DNA from: CAZAYP01 sp964489425 [NCBI: uncultured Verrucomicrobiota bacterium]
GTDB taxonomy: Bacteria > Verrucomicrobiota > Kiritimatiellia > RZYC01
Length of the DNA: 64,000 nt
Direction: 5' to 3'
Assembly: GCA_964489425.1 (NCBI GenBank)
Contig: CAZAYP010000007.1
Span: forward strand, 44,573-108,572
Part shown: piece by piece, positions 33,183 to 42,567 of the stretch
Layout of the letters: the number at the start of each line of letters is the position of its first letter
How positions within the stretch are numbered: the stretch's first letter is position 1
The notes under the pieces: model-generated
What the model was told of the DNA's origin: nothing
What the model saw: the letters and a program-made list of their open reading frames with translations, nothing else
Databases searched by the model: none
Translations under genes and position numbers: made by a program

Positions 33183-34745
33183 ATGCTGGATCTAAAAATA
33201 TCCAGCGGCACGATCCTCGACGGCACGGGCTGCCCGGCCCGGCCCGGCGACGTGGGCGTGCAGGGAGATCGGATCGTGGCCGTCGGCGATCTCCGCGGGG
33301 TTCCGGCCCGCGAGGAGATCAACGCCGCCGGGCACCTGGTCTGCCCGGGCTTCATCGATGTCCACTCCCATTCCGACGCTTACCTGTTGATTGAGCCTGC
33401 CGCGCCCAGCAAGGTGTTCCAGGGCGTTACCACCGAGATTGTCGGCCAGTGCGGCGCCTCGGCGGCCCCGCGCCAGGGCGAATACCGCATGCCGTCCGAC
33501 TGGCGCGGGTTCGACTATCCCGGTTCCTGGAGCACCGTGGCCGAGTACCGCGCGCTGCTCGAATCCGTGGGCCCGGCGCCCAACGTGGTGCTGCTGGTCG
33601 GCCACAGCGCGCTGCGCGCCAGCGTCATGGGCTATGCCCAGCGGCCGGCCACGCCCACGGAACTCGCGGCCATGGAGGTACTGCTGGAGCAGAGCCTGGC
33701 GCAGGGCGGCCGCGGGTTCAGCACCGGCCTGATCTACCCGCCCGGCAAGTTCGCCGCGCGGGACGAGATCGTGGCCCTGGCCCGCATCGCCGCCCGGCAC
33801 GGCGGCGTCTATGCCAGCCACATGCGCAGCGAAGGGTCCGGCCTGCTGGCGGCCATTGACGAGGCCCTGGACATCGGCCGCCAGGCCGGGACCCGCGTGC
33901 AGATCTCGCACCTCAAGGTCGCCGGCCGCGAAAACTGGCCGCTGCGTGACCCGGCGCTCGAAAGAATCGCCGCGGCCCGTGCGGCCGGGCAACCCGTGAT
34001 GGCCGACCGCTACCCGTACACGGCCTCATGTACGGAGCTGGATATCCTCTTGCCCGACTGGGCGGCGGAAGGCGGCATGGCGGCCACGTTGGAGCGCTTG
34101 GCCGACCCCGGCACGCGGGCGCGGCTCCACGACGAGCTGGCACACAGCCGGAACCCGGACTACTGGGCCACGGTCATGATCGGGTCCACGGAGCATCCCG
34201 ACAACCTGCCCTACAAGGGCCAGTACCTGCCCGCGGTGGCCCAGGCGTTGGGGCTTGACCCGGCGGCGGCGGTCCTGGAACTGCTGGCGCGCGACCAGCT
34301 CAAAACCACCGGCGTGTTTTTCGGCATGCACGAAGAGAACATGTGGACCATCCTCCGGCAGCCGTATGTGATGATCGGCTCGGACGGATCCCTGCGCGCG
34401 CCCACGGGCCCGCTGAGCCATGACCATCCGCACCCGCGCAATTACGGCACGTTCCCGCGCTTCCTCCGCGCTGCCCTGGACGGCCACACCGTGCCGCTGG
34501 CCGAGGCGGTGCACAAGTGCACCTTGATGGCCGCGCGGCAGTTCAACCTCGCCGGCCGCGGCGAGATCCGCGAAAAGTGTTTTGCGGACCTGGTGGTGCT
34601 GGACCCGCACCGCGTGCGTGACCTGGCCACGTATACGCGGCCGCACCAGCTTGCGGAAGGCGTCACCGCCCTGGTGGTCAACGGCGTGTTGACCATGGCG
34701 GGCGGCCGCCTCACGGGCCGGCGCGGCGGCCGGGTGCTTGCCTGA
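33183..34745 (+). CDS. N-acyl-D-amino-acid deacylase (D-aminoacylase) family
   Basis: An amidohydrolase-superfamily enzyme of 520 residues that would release D-amino acids from N-acyl derivatives. Metal-site features are present: G-F-I-D-V-H-S-H-S-D, the bridging Cys in V-G-Q-C-G-A-S, I-S-H-L-K and G-S-D-G-S. The N-terminal beta sandwich (S-S-G-T-I-L-D-G-T-G) and the C-terminal D-L-V-V-L-D-P are typical. The first Met after the hairpin is chosen because the longer frame runs back into the preceding gene. It could serve in turnover of D-amino-acid-containing cell-wall material, but relatives act on several dihydropyrimidine-like or N-acyl substrates. Confidence 0.87.
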   Translation: MLDLKISSGTILDGTGCPARPGDVGVQGDRIVAVGDLRGVPAREEINAAGHLVCPGFIDVHSHSDAYLLIEPAAPSKVFQGVTTEIVGQCGASAAPRQGEYRMPSDWRGFDYPGSWSTVAEYRALLESVGPAPNVVLLVGHSALRASVMGYAQRPATPTELAAMEVLLEQSLAQGGRGFSTGLIYPPGKFAARDEIVALARIAARHGGVYASHMRSEGSGLLAAIDEALDIGRQAGTRVQISHLKVAGRENWPLRDPALERIAAARAAGQPVMADRYPYTASCTELDILLPDWAAEGGMAATLERLADPGTRARLHDELAHSRNPDYWATVMIGSTEHPDNLPYKGQYLPAVAQALGLDPAAAVLELLARDQLKTTGVFFGMHEENMWTILRQPYVMIGSDGSLRAPTGPLSHDHPHPRNYGTFPRFLRAALDGHTVPLAEAVHKCTLMAARQFNLAGRGEIREKCFADLVVLDPHRVRDLATYTRPHQLAEGVTALVVNGVLTMAGGRLTGRRGGRVLA

Positions 34746-34760
34746 TCCGCGGTCTGAAGT

Positions 34761-35096
34761 TTACGCCGGCGCGCGCTCGCGGCCCTTGCCGCTGCGCGCC
34801 AAACGCTCGAACGTGTCGGTCAGCTTGTGCCGGATCTTCATCATGATTTCGTAAGCCTGGTCGGCTTGCTGCATCTGCGTCGCCATGTCCTGGGGCGCCG
34901 CCGCCGGCTGATCAAGGCTGGTGAGGGTCTGGCTGGCGTTGAGCTGCATGGCCTGGACGTCGTTCACCATCTGCTGCAGCACATCGTTGAATACAAGGCC
35001 CTGCTCGTCGGGGACGCGGGTGGACAGGGGAGATTGCCCCGGGGCCACTCCGGCCGCGGCGACTTGGCTGATGGCTTGTTGTTCAGCAATATTCAT
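34761..35096 (-). CDS. FliE/SctI-like small protein
   Basis: A 111-residue, mostly helical protein with no signal peptide. The central and C-terminal part (F-N-D-V-L-Q-Q-M-V-N-D-V-Q, then M-K-I-R-H-K-L-T-D-T-F-E-R) has the pattern of FliE, where V-R-N-K-L-V-x-A-Y-Q ends the chain, or of type III secretion rod proteins. If correct, it would link the rod to a secretion ring. No flagellar or secretion gene is adjacent, so the call is tentative and it may be an unrelated helical protein. Confidence 0.4.
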   Translation of the reverse strand: MNIAEQQAISQVAAAGVAPGQSPLSTRVPDEQGLVFNDVLQQMVNDVQAMQLNASQTLTSLDQPAAAPQDMATQMQQADQAYEIMMKIRHKLTDTFERLARSGKGRERAPA

Positions 35097-35294
35097 GAGG
35101 CATCCTCAACGGTTCCCGGCACGTGGAGCAAGGCAGGTTTTTCCGGCAGGATATCCGGTGGCTGCATTTGCTGCCGCAGGTGCCGCTGATCTTGGGCTGG
35201 TTTTTCCCTTTTTTCATACTTGCGTCTTAAAGAGCAAAAACCATGCCAAGCAAATTGATGGATGAAATGCGTCGACAGATTTCAGAATCATTCT

Positions 35295-35433
35295 ACCACG
35301 AAGGTCACGAAGACCACGAAGAAGACCGGGATCCGCACCGGAATCCTTATATCTTCAAACCGGCTCTGTTTCTTGCATCTCCGGTGCATGCTGGCATGCT
35401 TTCTGCCTCGGTGATCTTCGTGGCCTTCGTGGT
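35295..35433. repeat. palindromic repeat element with ACCACGAAG ends
   Basis: The left end has ACCACGAAGGTCACGAAG and the right end, inverted, ACCACGAAGGCCACGAAG, so the termini match at 17 of 18. Internally the left arm adds a further ACCACGAAG copy. It carries no gene; the apparent reading frame through it is low-complexity (H-E-G-H-E-D-H-E-E). Elements of this type are dispersed in spacers of many environmental genomes. Confidence 0.65.
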
Positions 35434-35600
35434 GTTACATCCGCTCCGAGAATCATGGAACCAACCTGTGGTGTGGGCCCAAACTGTTAGCAACCCAGAA
35501 CCATGGTGCGATGCCGCGAATTGAAATCCAAAGCGAAGTGTTACATAACAAACTCATTATAAGATGGATATGTGGGGGACGGCATTTCTTTGGATGCGCG

Positions 35601-35640
35601 AAAAAACTTATCAACAGCCTGCCGTCCTGGCTGTTGATAA
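35601..35640 (-). terminator. intrinsic terminator of uvrA
   Basis: A perfect 12-bp stem (TTATCAACAGCC / GGCTGTTGATAA) with a 9-base loop. On the minus strand it is followed by a G and six T, about 60 bases after the uvrA stop. Confidence 0.8.
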
Positions 35641-35699
35641 ACCTTCCGGGTATAGGCCCCGGAGATTGATTCTCTGAGCAGGAATCGGGGGCTCTGGAT

Positions 35700-38543
35700 T
35701 CAGCCTTGCCCAGCCAGCAGTTTCTGCAAAAACTGCCCGGTATAGGAAGCCGCGCATTGCGCCACGTCTTCGGGTGTGCCGACCGCCACGACCTGGCCGC
35801 CCGCGTCCCCGCCCTCAGGCCCGAGATCGATCAGGTAGTCAGCCACCTTGATGATGTCCGGGTTGTGCTCGATGACCACCAGGGTGTTGCCGGCGTCCCG
35901 CAGCGACTGCAGCACTTCGATCAGCTTGTGGACGTCGGCGAAATGCAGGCCGGTGGTCGGCTCGTCCAGCAGGTACAGGGTTTTGCCGGTATCCCTGCGG
36001 CTCAGTTCCGCGGAGAGCTTGACGCGCTGGGCCTCGCCGCCGGACAGCGTGGTGGCCGACTGGCCAAGTTGCAGGTAGCCCAGCCCCACGCTGGATAGCG
36101 TCTTGAGCTTGCGCTGGATCGACGGCATCGGGGCAAAGAATTCCAGGGCCTCGTCGATCGTCATTTCCAGCACCTCGGCGATGTTCTTGCCGCGGTAGCG
36201 CACTTCCTGGGTTTCCTTGTTGTAACGTTTGCCGCGGCATTGCTCGCACGTCACGTACACGTCGGGGAGGAAATGCATCTCGATGCGCAGGATGCCGTCG
36301 CCTTTGCAGGTCTCGCAGCGGCCGCCCTTGACGTTGAAGCTGAACCGGCCGGGCCCGTAGCCGCGCACCTTGGAGGCCGGCAGCCCGGCGAACAGGTCGC
36401 GGACCAGGTTGAACGCGCCGGTATAAGTGGCCGGATTGCTGCGCGGCGTGCGGCCGATGGGCGACTGGTCGATCACGATCACCTTGTCCAGCAGGTCCAT
36501 GCCGCGGATGGCGCGGTGGGCGCCGGGCTTCTCGCGGCTGTCAAAAAAATGGCGGAACAGGGCGCGCCGCAGGATCTCGTCCACCAGCGTGCTTTTGCCG
36601 CTGCCGGATACGCCGGTGACGCACACCAGCAGGCCCAGCGGGATGCGCACGTCGATGCCCTTGAGGTTGTTCTCGGCCGCGCCCAGGATTTCGAGCCAGC
36701 CTTTGCCCGGCGGCGTGCGCTGTGTGGGGACCTCGATGCGGAGCTCGCCGCGCAGGTATTGCGCGGTGAGCGATCCCGGCGCCTGCAACAGTCCGGCCGC
36801 CGGCCCGGCGTAGACGATCTGCCCGCCGTGGCGGCCGGCGGCGGGACCCAGGTCGAGGACGTAGTCTGCGCGGCGGATGGTTTGCTCGTCGTGCTCGACC
36901 ACGACCACGGTGTTGCCCAGGTCGCGCAGCTTGACCAGGGTGGCAATCAGTTTCTCGTTGTCGCGGTAGTGCAGGCCGATGCTGGGCTCGTCGAGCACGT
37001 ACAGCACGCCCACGAGCCCGGCGCCGATCTGCGTGGCCAGGCGGATGCGCTGGGCCTCGCCGCCGGAGAGCGAGCCGCTCTCGCGGTCGAGCGTGAGGTA
37101 GTCCAGCCCCACCTGGGCCATGAAGTCCAGGCGGGCGGCGATCTCCCGGATGACCTCGCCGGCAATCTTGCGCTGCAGGTCGTCCAGCGGCAGGTCGCGG
37201 AAAAAGGCCTGGGCCTGCTTGACCGACATGCGGCTGACGTCCTCGATCGACCGGCCCACCACGCGGCAGGCCAGCGATTCCGGCCGCAGCCGCGCGCCGT
37301 TGCAGGTGGTGCAGTGCTGGCGGCTCATGTACCGCCGCAGCTTCTGCCGGATATACTCGCTGTCGGTCTGCTCATTTCGCCGCTGCAAGTTGGGAATGAC
37401 CCCCTCGAAGGGTTTGGAATACTTGCGCCAGGCCCCGCCGCGCCAGAACCCGTAGGTGATCGGCTCCTCGCCCGTGCCGTACAGCAACGCCTTGCGGAAC
37501 GCCGCCGGCAGATCCTTGTACGGAGTGTCCGGGCTCACGTCAAAATGCCCGGCCACGGCGCGGATCAGGCCCTTGTAATAGATCAGCAGCCGCCGGCCGC
37601 CGCTGCGCCAGGCGGTCACCGCGCCCTGGTCGAGCGACAGGTCCTTGTCCGCGACCACCAGGTCCTCGTCAAACACCATCATGACGCCCAGCCCGTGGCA
37701 GGTCGGGCACGCGCCGTAGGGGCTGTTGAACGAGAAATGCCGTGGGGTCAGGGTGTCAAAGCTCAGCCCGCAATCGGCGCAGGCGTTTTTCTCGGAGTAC
37801 AGGACCTCGCGGGCCTCCTCCTGGGGGGGCTGCACCTGTGCCAGCATCAATCCCTGGCCGTGACGCAGCGCGGTTTCAACGGAGTCGGCCAGCCGCGGCC
37901 GGACCTTGTCTGTCACGGCCAGGCGGTCCACGACCGCGTCGATGCTGTGTTTCTTGCGCTTGTCCAGCTGCGGCACGGCGTCCAGCTCATGGAGGGTTCC
38001 GTCCACGCGCACGCGCACAAACCCCAGCTTGCGGATGTCCTCGAACACGCTTTCGTGCTGGCCCTTGCGCCCCTGGACCAGGGGTGCCAGCAGGATGATC
38101 CGGGTGTTGGCCGGCAGGCGGAGGATCTGCTCCACGATCTGCTCGGCGCTCTGGCGCGCGATCGGCCGGCCGCATTTCCAGCAGTGAGGCTGGCCGATGC
38201 TGGCGTACAGCAGGCGCAGGTAGTCGTGGATCTCGGTGGTGGTGGCCACGATCGAGCGGGGATTGGAGCCCGCGGTGCGCTGCTCAATGGAGATGGCCGG
38301 CGACAGCCCGGTGATGTAATCCACGTCCGGCTTCTGCATCTGTTCCAGGAACTGGCGCGCGTAAGCGGACAGGCTCTCAACATACTTGCGCTGGCCCTCC
38401 GCGTACAGCGTGTCAAACGCCAGCGACGACTTGCCCGACCCGCTCAGGCCGGTCACCACGGTCAGCGCGTTGCGCGGGATGCGCACGGTGACGTTCTTGA
38501 GGTTGTGTTCCCGCGCGCCCGAAACAATGATGTAGTCTTCCAT
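35700..38543 (-). CDS. uvrA: excinuclease ABC subunit A
   Basis: A 947-residue damage-recognition ATPase of nucleotide excision repair, of normal length. Both ABC modules are complete: Walker [10 protein letters not shown] and G-V-S-G-S-G-K-S-T, and signatures L-S-G-G-E-A-Q-R-I and L-S-G-G-E-A-Q-R-V. Two zinc modules are visible (C-A-D-C with C-P-T-C, and C-E-T-C with C-E-Q-C). UvrB and UvrC are not in the window. No Shine-Dalgarno site is evident. A GATACA box 11 bases upstream, with TTGCCG 16 bases beyond, could be its promoter. Confidence 0.98.
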   Translation of the reverse strand: MEDYIIVSGAREHNLKNVTVRIPRNALTVVTGLSGSGKSSLAFDTLYAEGQRKYVESLSAYARQFLEQMQKPDVDYITGLSPAISIEQRTAGSNPRSIVATTTEIHDYLRLLYASIGQPHCWKCGRPIARQSAEQIVEQILRLPANTRIILLAPLVQGRKGQHESVFEDIRKLGFVRVRVDGTLHELDAVPQLDKRKKHSIDAVVDRLAVTDKVRPRLADSVETALRHGQGLMLAQVQPPQEEAREVLYSEKNACADCGLSFDTLTPRHFSFNSPYGACPTCHGLGVMMVFDEDLVVADKDLSLDQGAVTAWRSGGRRLLIYYKGLIRAVAGHFDVSPDTPYKDLPAAFRKALLYGTGEEPITYGFWRGGAWRKYSKPFEGVIPNLQRRNEQTDSEYIRQKLRRYMSRQHCTTCNGARLRPESLACRVVGRSIEDVSRMSVKQAQAFFRDLPLDDLQRKIAGEVIREIAARLDFMAQVGLDYLTLDRESGSLSGGEAQRIRLATQIGAGLVGVLYVLDEPSIGLHYRDNEKLIATLVKLRDLGNTVVVVEHDEQTIRRADYVLDLGPAAGRHGGQIVYAGPAAGLLQAPGSLTAQYLRGELRIEVPTQRTPPGKGWLEILGAAENNLKGIDVRIPLGLLVCVTGVSGSGKSTLVDEILRRALFRHFFDSREKPGAHRAIRGMDLLDKVIVIDQSPIGRTPRSNPATYTGAFNLVRDLFAGLPASKVRGYGPGRFSFNVKGGRCETCKGDGILRIEMHFLPDVYVTCEQCRGKRYNKETQEVRYRGKNIAEVLEMTIDEALEFFAPMPSIQRKLKTLSSVGLGYLQLGQSATTLSGGEAQRVKLSAELSRRDTGKTLYLLDEPTTGLHFADVHKLIEVLQSLRDAGNTLVVIEHNPDIIKVADYLIDLGPEGGDAGGQVVAVGTPEDVAQCAASYTGQFLQKLLAGQG

Positions 38544-38590
38544 GGGGAGTGCTGTGTATCACAGCCGGCCGGACAGCGGCAAGCTGCGCT

Positions 38591-39865
38591 TCAGCCTCGG
38601 CGCGCCATCCGCGCGATGAACATGCCATTGCAGGGCCCGTCCCAGGGCCAGATCCATGCCGGCGCGTCCGGGTTAACGCCGGCCAGCGCAAAGTCCGGGT
38701 GCGCGTACAAGAACCGGTGCAGTACGCCCACGGTTTCTGCCCGGGTGACCGTGCACACCGAATACACCAGGACCCCGCCGGGCTTGACCCGCGCCGCGGC
38801 CGATGCCAGCAACTGGCTTTGCAGTTGGCTTTTCTCGATAACCACGGATTCAAGCGTGCGCCAGCGCGCGTCCGGGTTGCGGCTCCAGGTGCCGAGGCCA
38901 GAACAGGGCGCATCCACGAGGACCCCATCGTAAAGATCCCGGTCGGCCGCCGGCAGGTCAGCCACCGGCATGGTCCGGATGATCGTGCACCCCGCCAGCC
39001 GCGCGCGGCGCCGCAGCCCTTCAAGGATCGCGGGCCGGATATCCGTGGCCGTAACCTGGCCGCGCTGCTGCATGAGGTCGGCCAGGTGCAGCGCCTTGCC
39101 GCCGGACCCGGCGCACAGGTCCAGCCAGCGTTCGCCCGGTTGTGGCGCGCAGGCCCGGCCCACCGCCTGCGAGGCGAGGTCCTGCACCTCCACGCGCAGG
39201 GCGGCGGGGATCGCATGCACATTGAACGGCCCGGTTACGGCCAGGGCGCCGGCCAGCGTCGGGTGCGGCTCCACCGCGCATCCGGCCTGCTCCAGATGTG
39301 CGCGCACTGCGGCCTGTTGCGGTGTCGCCACCCGCAGCCATGTGGGCGGCCGCTGCTGGAACGCTGCCACGCAGCGGTAGTAATGACTGCGCCGGGCTGC
39401 GGCACCGGGATAAAAGAGCGCCCGTTCCAGCCACCGTGGCGCCAAGGCCTCCCACGGCGGGGGGCGGGGCAGGCCCAGCCATTGCGCCACACTCGCGGCC
39501 CGCCCGGCCAGGCTGGCCCCGGCCGCCGGCCATGGCGCTCCGCAATACCCGGCTTCGGCCAGCAAGGCCGGTACCAGGGGGGAGGGGACGGACGCATCCA
39601 GGGCCAGGGCCCCGGCGGCCTTGAGCCCGGCCGGCCCATCCACCAAGGACAGCCACCCGCGCCAGCGGAACCAGGCAAACACCCCCTGCGCGTAAAGCCG
39701 CCGGTCGCGCGCGCCAAACTCACGATGCCGGCGGAACGCCTGCGCCAGCGCCTGATCAGCCGGACCGCCCTGGTCCACGTCGGCCTCGGCCAGCGCAATC
39801 AGGTCCAGCAGCAGCGCCGCCTGCCGCCGATCCCGCGCCGATGTCGTGTCCATGATCGTTTGCAT
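38591..39865 (-). CDS. rsmB: RsmB-type 16S rRNA cytosine-C5 methyltransferase
   Basis: About 424 residues. The N-terminal helical NusB-like domain is followed by a SAM methyltransferase with D-L-C-A-G-S-G-G-K-A, D-I-R-P, D-A-P-C-S-G and Y-S-V-C-T-V. The two cysteines in the last two motifs are the catalytic and release residues of the NOL1/NOP2/Sun family. It should methylate a cytosine of 16S rRNA (C967 in E. coli). The ATG is chosen because a near-consensus promoter ends seven bases before it. Longer and shorter starts exist. Confidence 0.9.
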   Translation of the reverse strand: MQTIMDTTSARDRRQAALLLDLIALAEADVDQGGPADQALAQAFRRHREFGARDRRLYAQGVFAWFRWRGWLSLVDGPAGLKAAGALALDASVPSPLVPALLAEAGYCGAPWPAAGASLAGRAASVAQWLGLPRPPPWEALAPRWLERALFYPGAAARRSHYYRCVAAFQQRPPTWLRVATPQQAAVRAHLEQAGCAVEPHPTLAGALAVTGPFNVHAIPAALRVEVQDLASQAVGRACAPQPGERWLDLCAGSGGKALHLADLMQQRGQVTATDIRPAILEGLRRRARLAGCTIIRTMPVADLPAADRDLYDGVLVDAPCSGLGTWSRNPDARWRTLESVVIEKSQLQSQLLASAAARVKPGGVLVYSVCTVTRAETVGVLHRFLYAHPDFALAGVNPDAPAWIWPWDGPCNGMFIARMARRG

Positions 39866-39872
39866 GGCCCGC

Positions 39873-39901
39873 CTTATACGCCCAACCGCCGGGCCTGTAA
39901 A
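39873..39901 (-). promoter_or_regulatory. promoter giving a leaderless rsmB transcript
   Basis: Minus-strand TTTACA, 17-base spacer, TATAAG; the -10 box ends seven bases before the chosen ATG. Confidence 0.55.
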
Positions 39902-39923
39902 CGACCCCCACATCGCGCCTTCG

Positions 39924-39953
39924 TTGACATCGCCGCGGTGGCCGCCCTATGAT
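39924..39953 (+). promoter_or_regulatory. sigma70-like promoter before the glycosyltransferase-like gene
   Basis: TTGACA, 18-base spacer, TATGAT; 43 bases separate the -10 box from the ATG, so this transcript has a short leader, unlike its neighbours. Confidence 0.6.
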
Positions 39954-39996
39954 TGCACCGTATCAAACGTATCCGTGAATAGGTATTTGTTCAGCT

Positions 39997-41385
39997 ATGG
40001 ATCATGAAACCCTGCTGCGGCTGGTGAATCCCGCGTGGCGCCACGTCCTCGTGGTCGGCGCCACCACCAACGACCGCATAGCATCTGCCGCCCGGCAACT
40101 GGTTGACCTGGTTCCTGGCGTTCGCGTAGATCTGCTCCTCCCCGCCGGCCGTGAATCGCCGGCGCCCGGCGTGTTCGCCCATGTCCTGCCCGCGGCCGGA
40201 GAGTCGATCAGCGCCGTGGATTTTCAAGTACTTGCCGCCTATGACGCGGTGGTGCTGGCCATCGGGCATGTTGGCCGATCGGCGTACCCGGTCCTGGTGC
40301 GCGCCTGTTGCGCCGTGGCTGGCCAGGCGTTCCTCTACGGCGCGCTGGGCCTGCAGCCCCTGGACGAACGCGATGGCCGCGAAACCTGGCCGGAACCCAT
40401 CCGGCCCGCGTCCGCCGCGGGCCCGGCCCGGCCGCGCTCATGGCTGTTTTTCCGGCCGTCGGACCAGTCCGCCTTCCGCCTCGCCGACCAGTGGCAGCGC
40501 GCCGGGGCCACCGTGCACCAGGCGGAAACCCTCAAGGCGTTCGACCTTCTGCTGCCGCAGGTCGAAGGCGTGTTCCTGGACTGGTGCCTGGCGGATTATG
40601 GCATCCTGTTCCCCGCGCTCCAGGCCGCGCTGGACGCGGGCAAGCGCGTGGAAGGATTCGTCGCGCTCGACCTGGCCGACGTGACCGAAGATCCGGCCCG
40701 GGTGCAGCGCATCAAGGATCTCAACCAATCGGCGCTGACCACGTGGCATCATGCCCACGTGCTGGCCACGCGCGGGCATATCGCCCGGCGCTACGGCCTG
40801 GAGCTCGCGCGCTGCTCGCCTTTGCTCAACCTGCCCGACGAAACCGTCTGGTTCCCCGCGCCCAGGCCAAGCGCGCCACGGAACGCCGCGTCATTGCGCA
40901 TTGCCTATCACGGATTGTTTTACTTCTGGCACGAGGTGGCCGAGTTCCAGCCGGTTTACGAGGAGCTGTTGCGGCATGGACCTGCCAGCTTGGATTTGTA
41001 TGGCCGTGTGCACGAGAGCGTGTGCCTGGGTGGCCAGCCCCTGTTTCCGGAATCCGAACGCGCGGTGCGCCTGGCGTTGGACCAGCTGGCCGCGTTGCCG
41101 GGCGTCACGCGGCATGGGTTCACACCGCCGGCCATGGCTGCCGCGGCTATCCGCGAAGCGGACTTCTACCTCGGGATCACCGCTGGCGCCACGTTGATGA
41201 GCCGCACCGAAATGCGCACCGGCGTGGAAGAGGCGCTGCGCCTGGGCACGCCGGTGCTGCACAAAACCACTCCGGCCATGGGAACACGGGGGCTGGTTGC
41301 CGATCGCGATTACGTGGCGGTTGATGCGCAAGCGCCGCAAGCCGCCGCGGATCGGATCTTGCAGCGCCGGCGCGCCACGCTGTAG
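39997..41385 (+). CDS. glycosyltransferase-like protein (GT-B fold suspected)
   Basis: A 462-residue soluble protein with no signal peptide or helices. The C-terminal half (from L-R-I-A-Y-H-G-L-F) has the rhythm of a GT-B donor domain: L-D-L-Y-G-R-V, a Gly-rich I-T-A-G-A, and E-E-A-L-R-L-G-T-P-V-L-H-K-T-T-P. These resemble the E-x7-E-like nucleotide-sugar site of GT4 enzymes but do not match it exactly. The N-terminal half also looks Rossmann-like. Glycan transfer is therefore a moderate inference, and donor and acceptor are unknown. Confidence 0.55.
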   Translation: MDHETLLRLVNPAWRHVLVVGATTNDRIASAARQLVDLVPGVRVDLLLPAGRESPAPGVFAHVLPAAGESISAVDFQVLAAYDAVVLAIGHVGRSAYPVLVRACCAVAGQAFLYGALGLQPLDERDGRETWPEPIRPASAAGPARPRSWLFFRPSDQSAFRLADQWQRAGATVHQAETLKAFDLLLPQVEGVFLDWCLADYGILFPALQAALDAGKRVEGFVALDLADVTEDPARVQRIKDLNQSALTTWHHAHVLATRGHIARRYGLELARCSPLLNLPDETVWFPAPRPSAPRNAASLRIAYHGLFYFWHEVAEFQPVYEELLRHGPASLDLYGRVHESVCLGGQPLFPESERAVRLALDQLAALPGVTRHGFTPPAMAAAAIREADFYLGITAGATLMSRTEMRTGVEEALRLGTPVLHKTTPAMGTRGLVADRDYVAVDAQAPQAAADRILQRRRATL

Positions 41386-41399
41386 GCCATCCGGCTTTT

Positions 41400-42224
41400 T
41401 TAGCGCAGGCTGCGTCGTTCCTGGCTGGCGCGCTCCAGCAACTCGCGTTCCTCGCGCGTGAGGCTGCTGACGCCGCGGTTGGCGATCTTGTCCAGCACCT
41501 GATCCACCTCGGCCGCGGATACCGGCGGCGGGGCGACCGGCGGCATCACCCGCAGCCGCGGCCGGCGCCACGCCGGCCAGCGCCAGGGCAGGGGCAAGCC
41601 GGCCGCCCGCCGCGCCGCCACCCACACGTACACCGCGCCCACCAGCGCGCCGCTGACATGCACCCAGTGCGCCACCTCGCCCTGCTGGCCCAGGGACAGC
41701 AGCAATTCCATCGCCGCCAGGCCCGCCACCATGACCCAGGCCGGCATGGTCACCGGCAGCACGAAAAACACCAGCAACGTGATCTGTTGGCGTGGGAACA
41801 GCATCGCAAACGCGCCCAGCACGCCGTAAATCGCGCCCGAGGCGCCAATGCACAGCTCCTGGAACCCCAGTAAAATCCAGGCCAACCCGCCCAGCATCCC
41901 GGACAATACATACATGATCAGGAAATGGCGGCCGCCCAGCGCGCGCTCGGTCTGCGGCCCCATGAATACCAGCACCAGCATGTTGAAGATCAGGTGCCAG
42001 GCGTACCGCGGGCTGTGCAGGAACATGTACGTGAACAGCTGCCACAGCCACCCGTGCCGCAACCCCGCCGCGCTCAGGCCGAACAGGGCGGTGAACTGCG
42101 GGCCCAGCAGCCACTGCAGCAGGTACACCGCCACGTTCGCTATCAGCAACGCCTTGACCACGGGCGTCAGGCGCATGCCTCCGAACACGGCCGGCCGGTC
42201 ATAGTAGTAATAATTGGTTGTCAT
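41400..42224 (-). CDS. rhomboid-family intramembrane serine protease
   Basis: A 274-residue protein with six hydrophobic helices. The catalytic Ser129 is in I-G-A-S-G-A-I-Y-G and the catalytic His189 in W-V-H-V-S-G-A-L-V-G. The W-x-L-F-T-Y-M-F-L-H and H-L-I-F-N-M segments on helices 1-2 are family marks. A cytoplasmic C-terminal tail ends V-L-D-K-I-A-N-R-G-V-S-S-L-T-R-E-E, a helical add-on often found on rhomboids of this group. It would cleave single-span membrane proteins. Substrates are unknown. Confidence 0.94.
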   Translation of the reverse strand: MTTNYYYYDRPAVFGGMRLTPVVKALLIANVAVYLLQWLLGPQFTALFGLSAAGLRHGWLWQLFTYMFLHSPRYAWHLIFNMLVLVFMGPQTERALGGRHFLIMYVLSGMLGGLAWILLGFQELCIGASGAIYGVLGAFAMLFPRQQITLLVFFVLPVTMPAWVMVAGLAAMELLLSLGQQGEVAHWVHVSGALVGAVYVWVAARRAAGLPLPWRWPAWRRPRLRVMPPVAPPPVSAAEVDQVLDKIANRGVSSLTREERELLERASQERRSLR

Positions 42225-42427
42225 GGATCATGCAGAACATCTGCGTTGCCATGGTTGTAGCAAATCAACGCTGCGGCGAAAAGATTGAAAATATGGATCG
42301 AGAATCGCCGCCGCACCACGTGGCACGGCCCTCCCGGGCCGTGAGCGCGGGACAGGAGCCCCGCGCCACCCGATCTACGTACGTGGTTCTACGTATTGGC
42401 CTATGTAAAATTTCTTACATTTCCCTA

Positions 42428-42456
42428 TTGACGCCTACTGAGGTGTGGCGTATATG
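42428..42456 (+). promoter_or_regulatory. promoter of the secreted-protein operon
   Basis: TTGACG, 17-base spacer, TATATG; it predicts a leader of about 105 bases before the ATG. The ATGTAA-N6-TTACAT palindrome lies just upstream. Confidence 0.5.
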
Positions 42457-42478
42457 TAGAAATTAGCAAGGGGCATTG

Positions 42479-42538
42479 TGACCAAAAAAAGGTCAAAAAA
42501 AGTTTGACATGGTGTCAAGGGTGCGCGAAAGTCGCGCA
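42479..42538 (+). promoter_or_regulatory. three consecutive hairpins in the 5' leader
   Basis: TGACC-A7-GGTCA (42479-42495), TTGACA-TGG-TGTCAA (42504-42518) and TGCGCGA-AAG-TCGCGCA (42522-42538) are all perfect stems, ending just before the purine-rich Shine-Dalgarno AAAGGAAAGGAG. They could stabilise the message or bind a regulator. Confidence 0.55.
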
Positions 42539-42567
42539 GTATTAAGCAAAGGAAAGGAGCAGTCAGT

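Larger units (their letters stand above)
35097..35699. other. long spacer with a palindromic repeat element and the uvrA terminator
   Basis: No believable gene in 600 bases. It contains the 139-base element at 35295-35433 and the terminator at 35601-35640. The rest is A/T-richer than the surroundings and shows nothing I can name. Confidence 0.6.
42225..42567. other. intergenic region with a palindrome, promoter and structured leader
   Basis: No gene. From left to right: a hairpin CACGGCCC/GGGCCGTG (42324-42343) like small dispersed repeats, a palindrome ATGTAA-N6-TTACAT near 42404-42421 that could be an operator, the promoter at 42428-42456, and three hairpins in the leader of the secreted protein gene. 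Confidence 0.6.

Noticed and set aside
35243-35524. A 93-codon open frame in the uvrA spacer
   Set aside because: It runs straight through the ACCACGAAG palindromic element; the H-E-G-H-E-D-H-E-E and V-I-F-V-A-F-V-V parts are just the two inverted arms translated.
35608-35640. Paired TTATCAACA sequences resembling inverted DnaA boxes
   Set aside because: They are the two arms of a perfect hairpin followed by six T on the uvrA strand, so an intrinsic terminator explains them; each also has a mismatch to the DnaA box.
36240-38933. An 897-codon open frame antisense to uvrA
   Set aside because: uvrA is unmistakable on the other strand.
42218-42466. An 82-codon open frame upstream of the secreted-protein gene
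   Set aside because: It crosses a palindromic repeat and the promoter region and has no ribosome-binding site or family resemblance.
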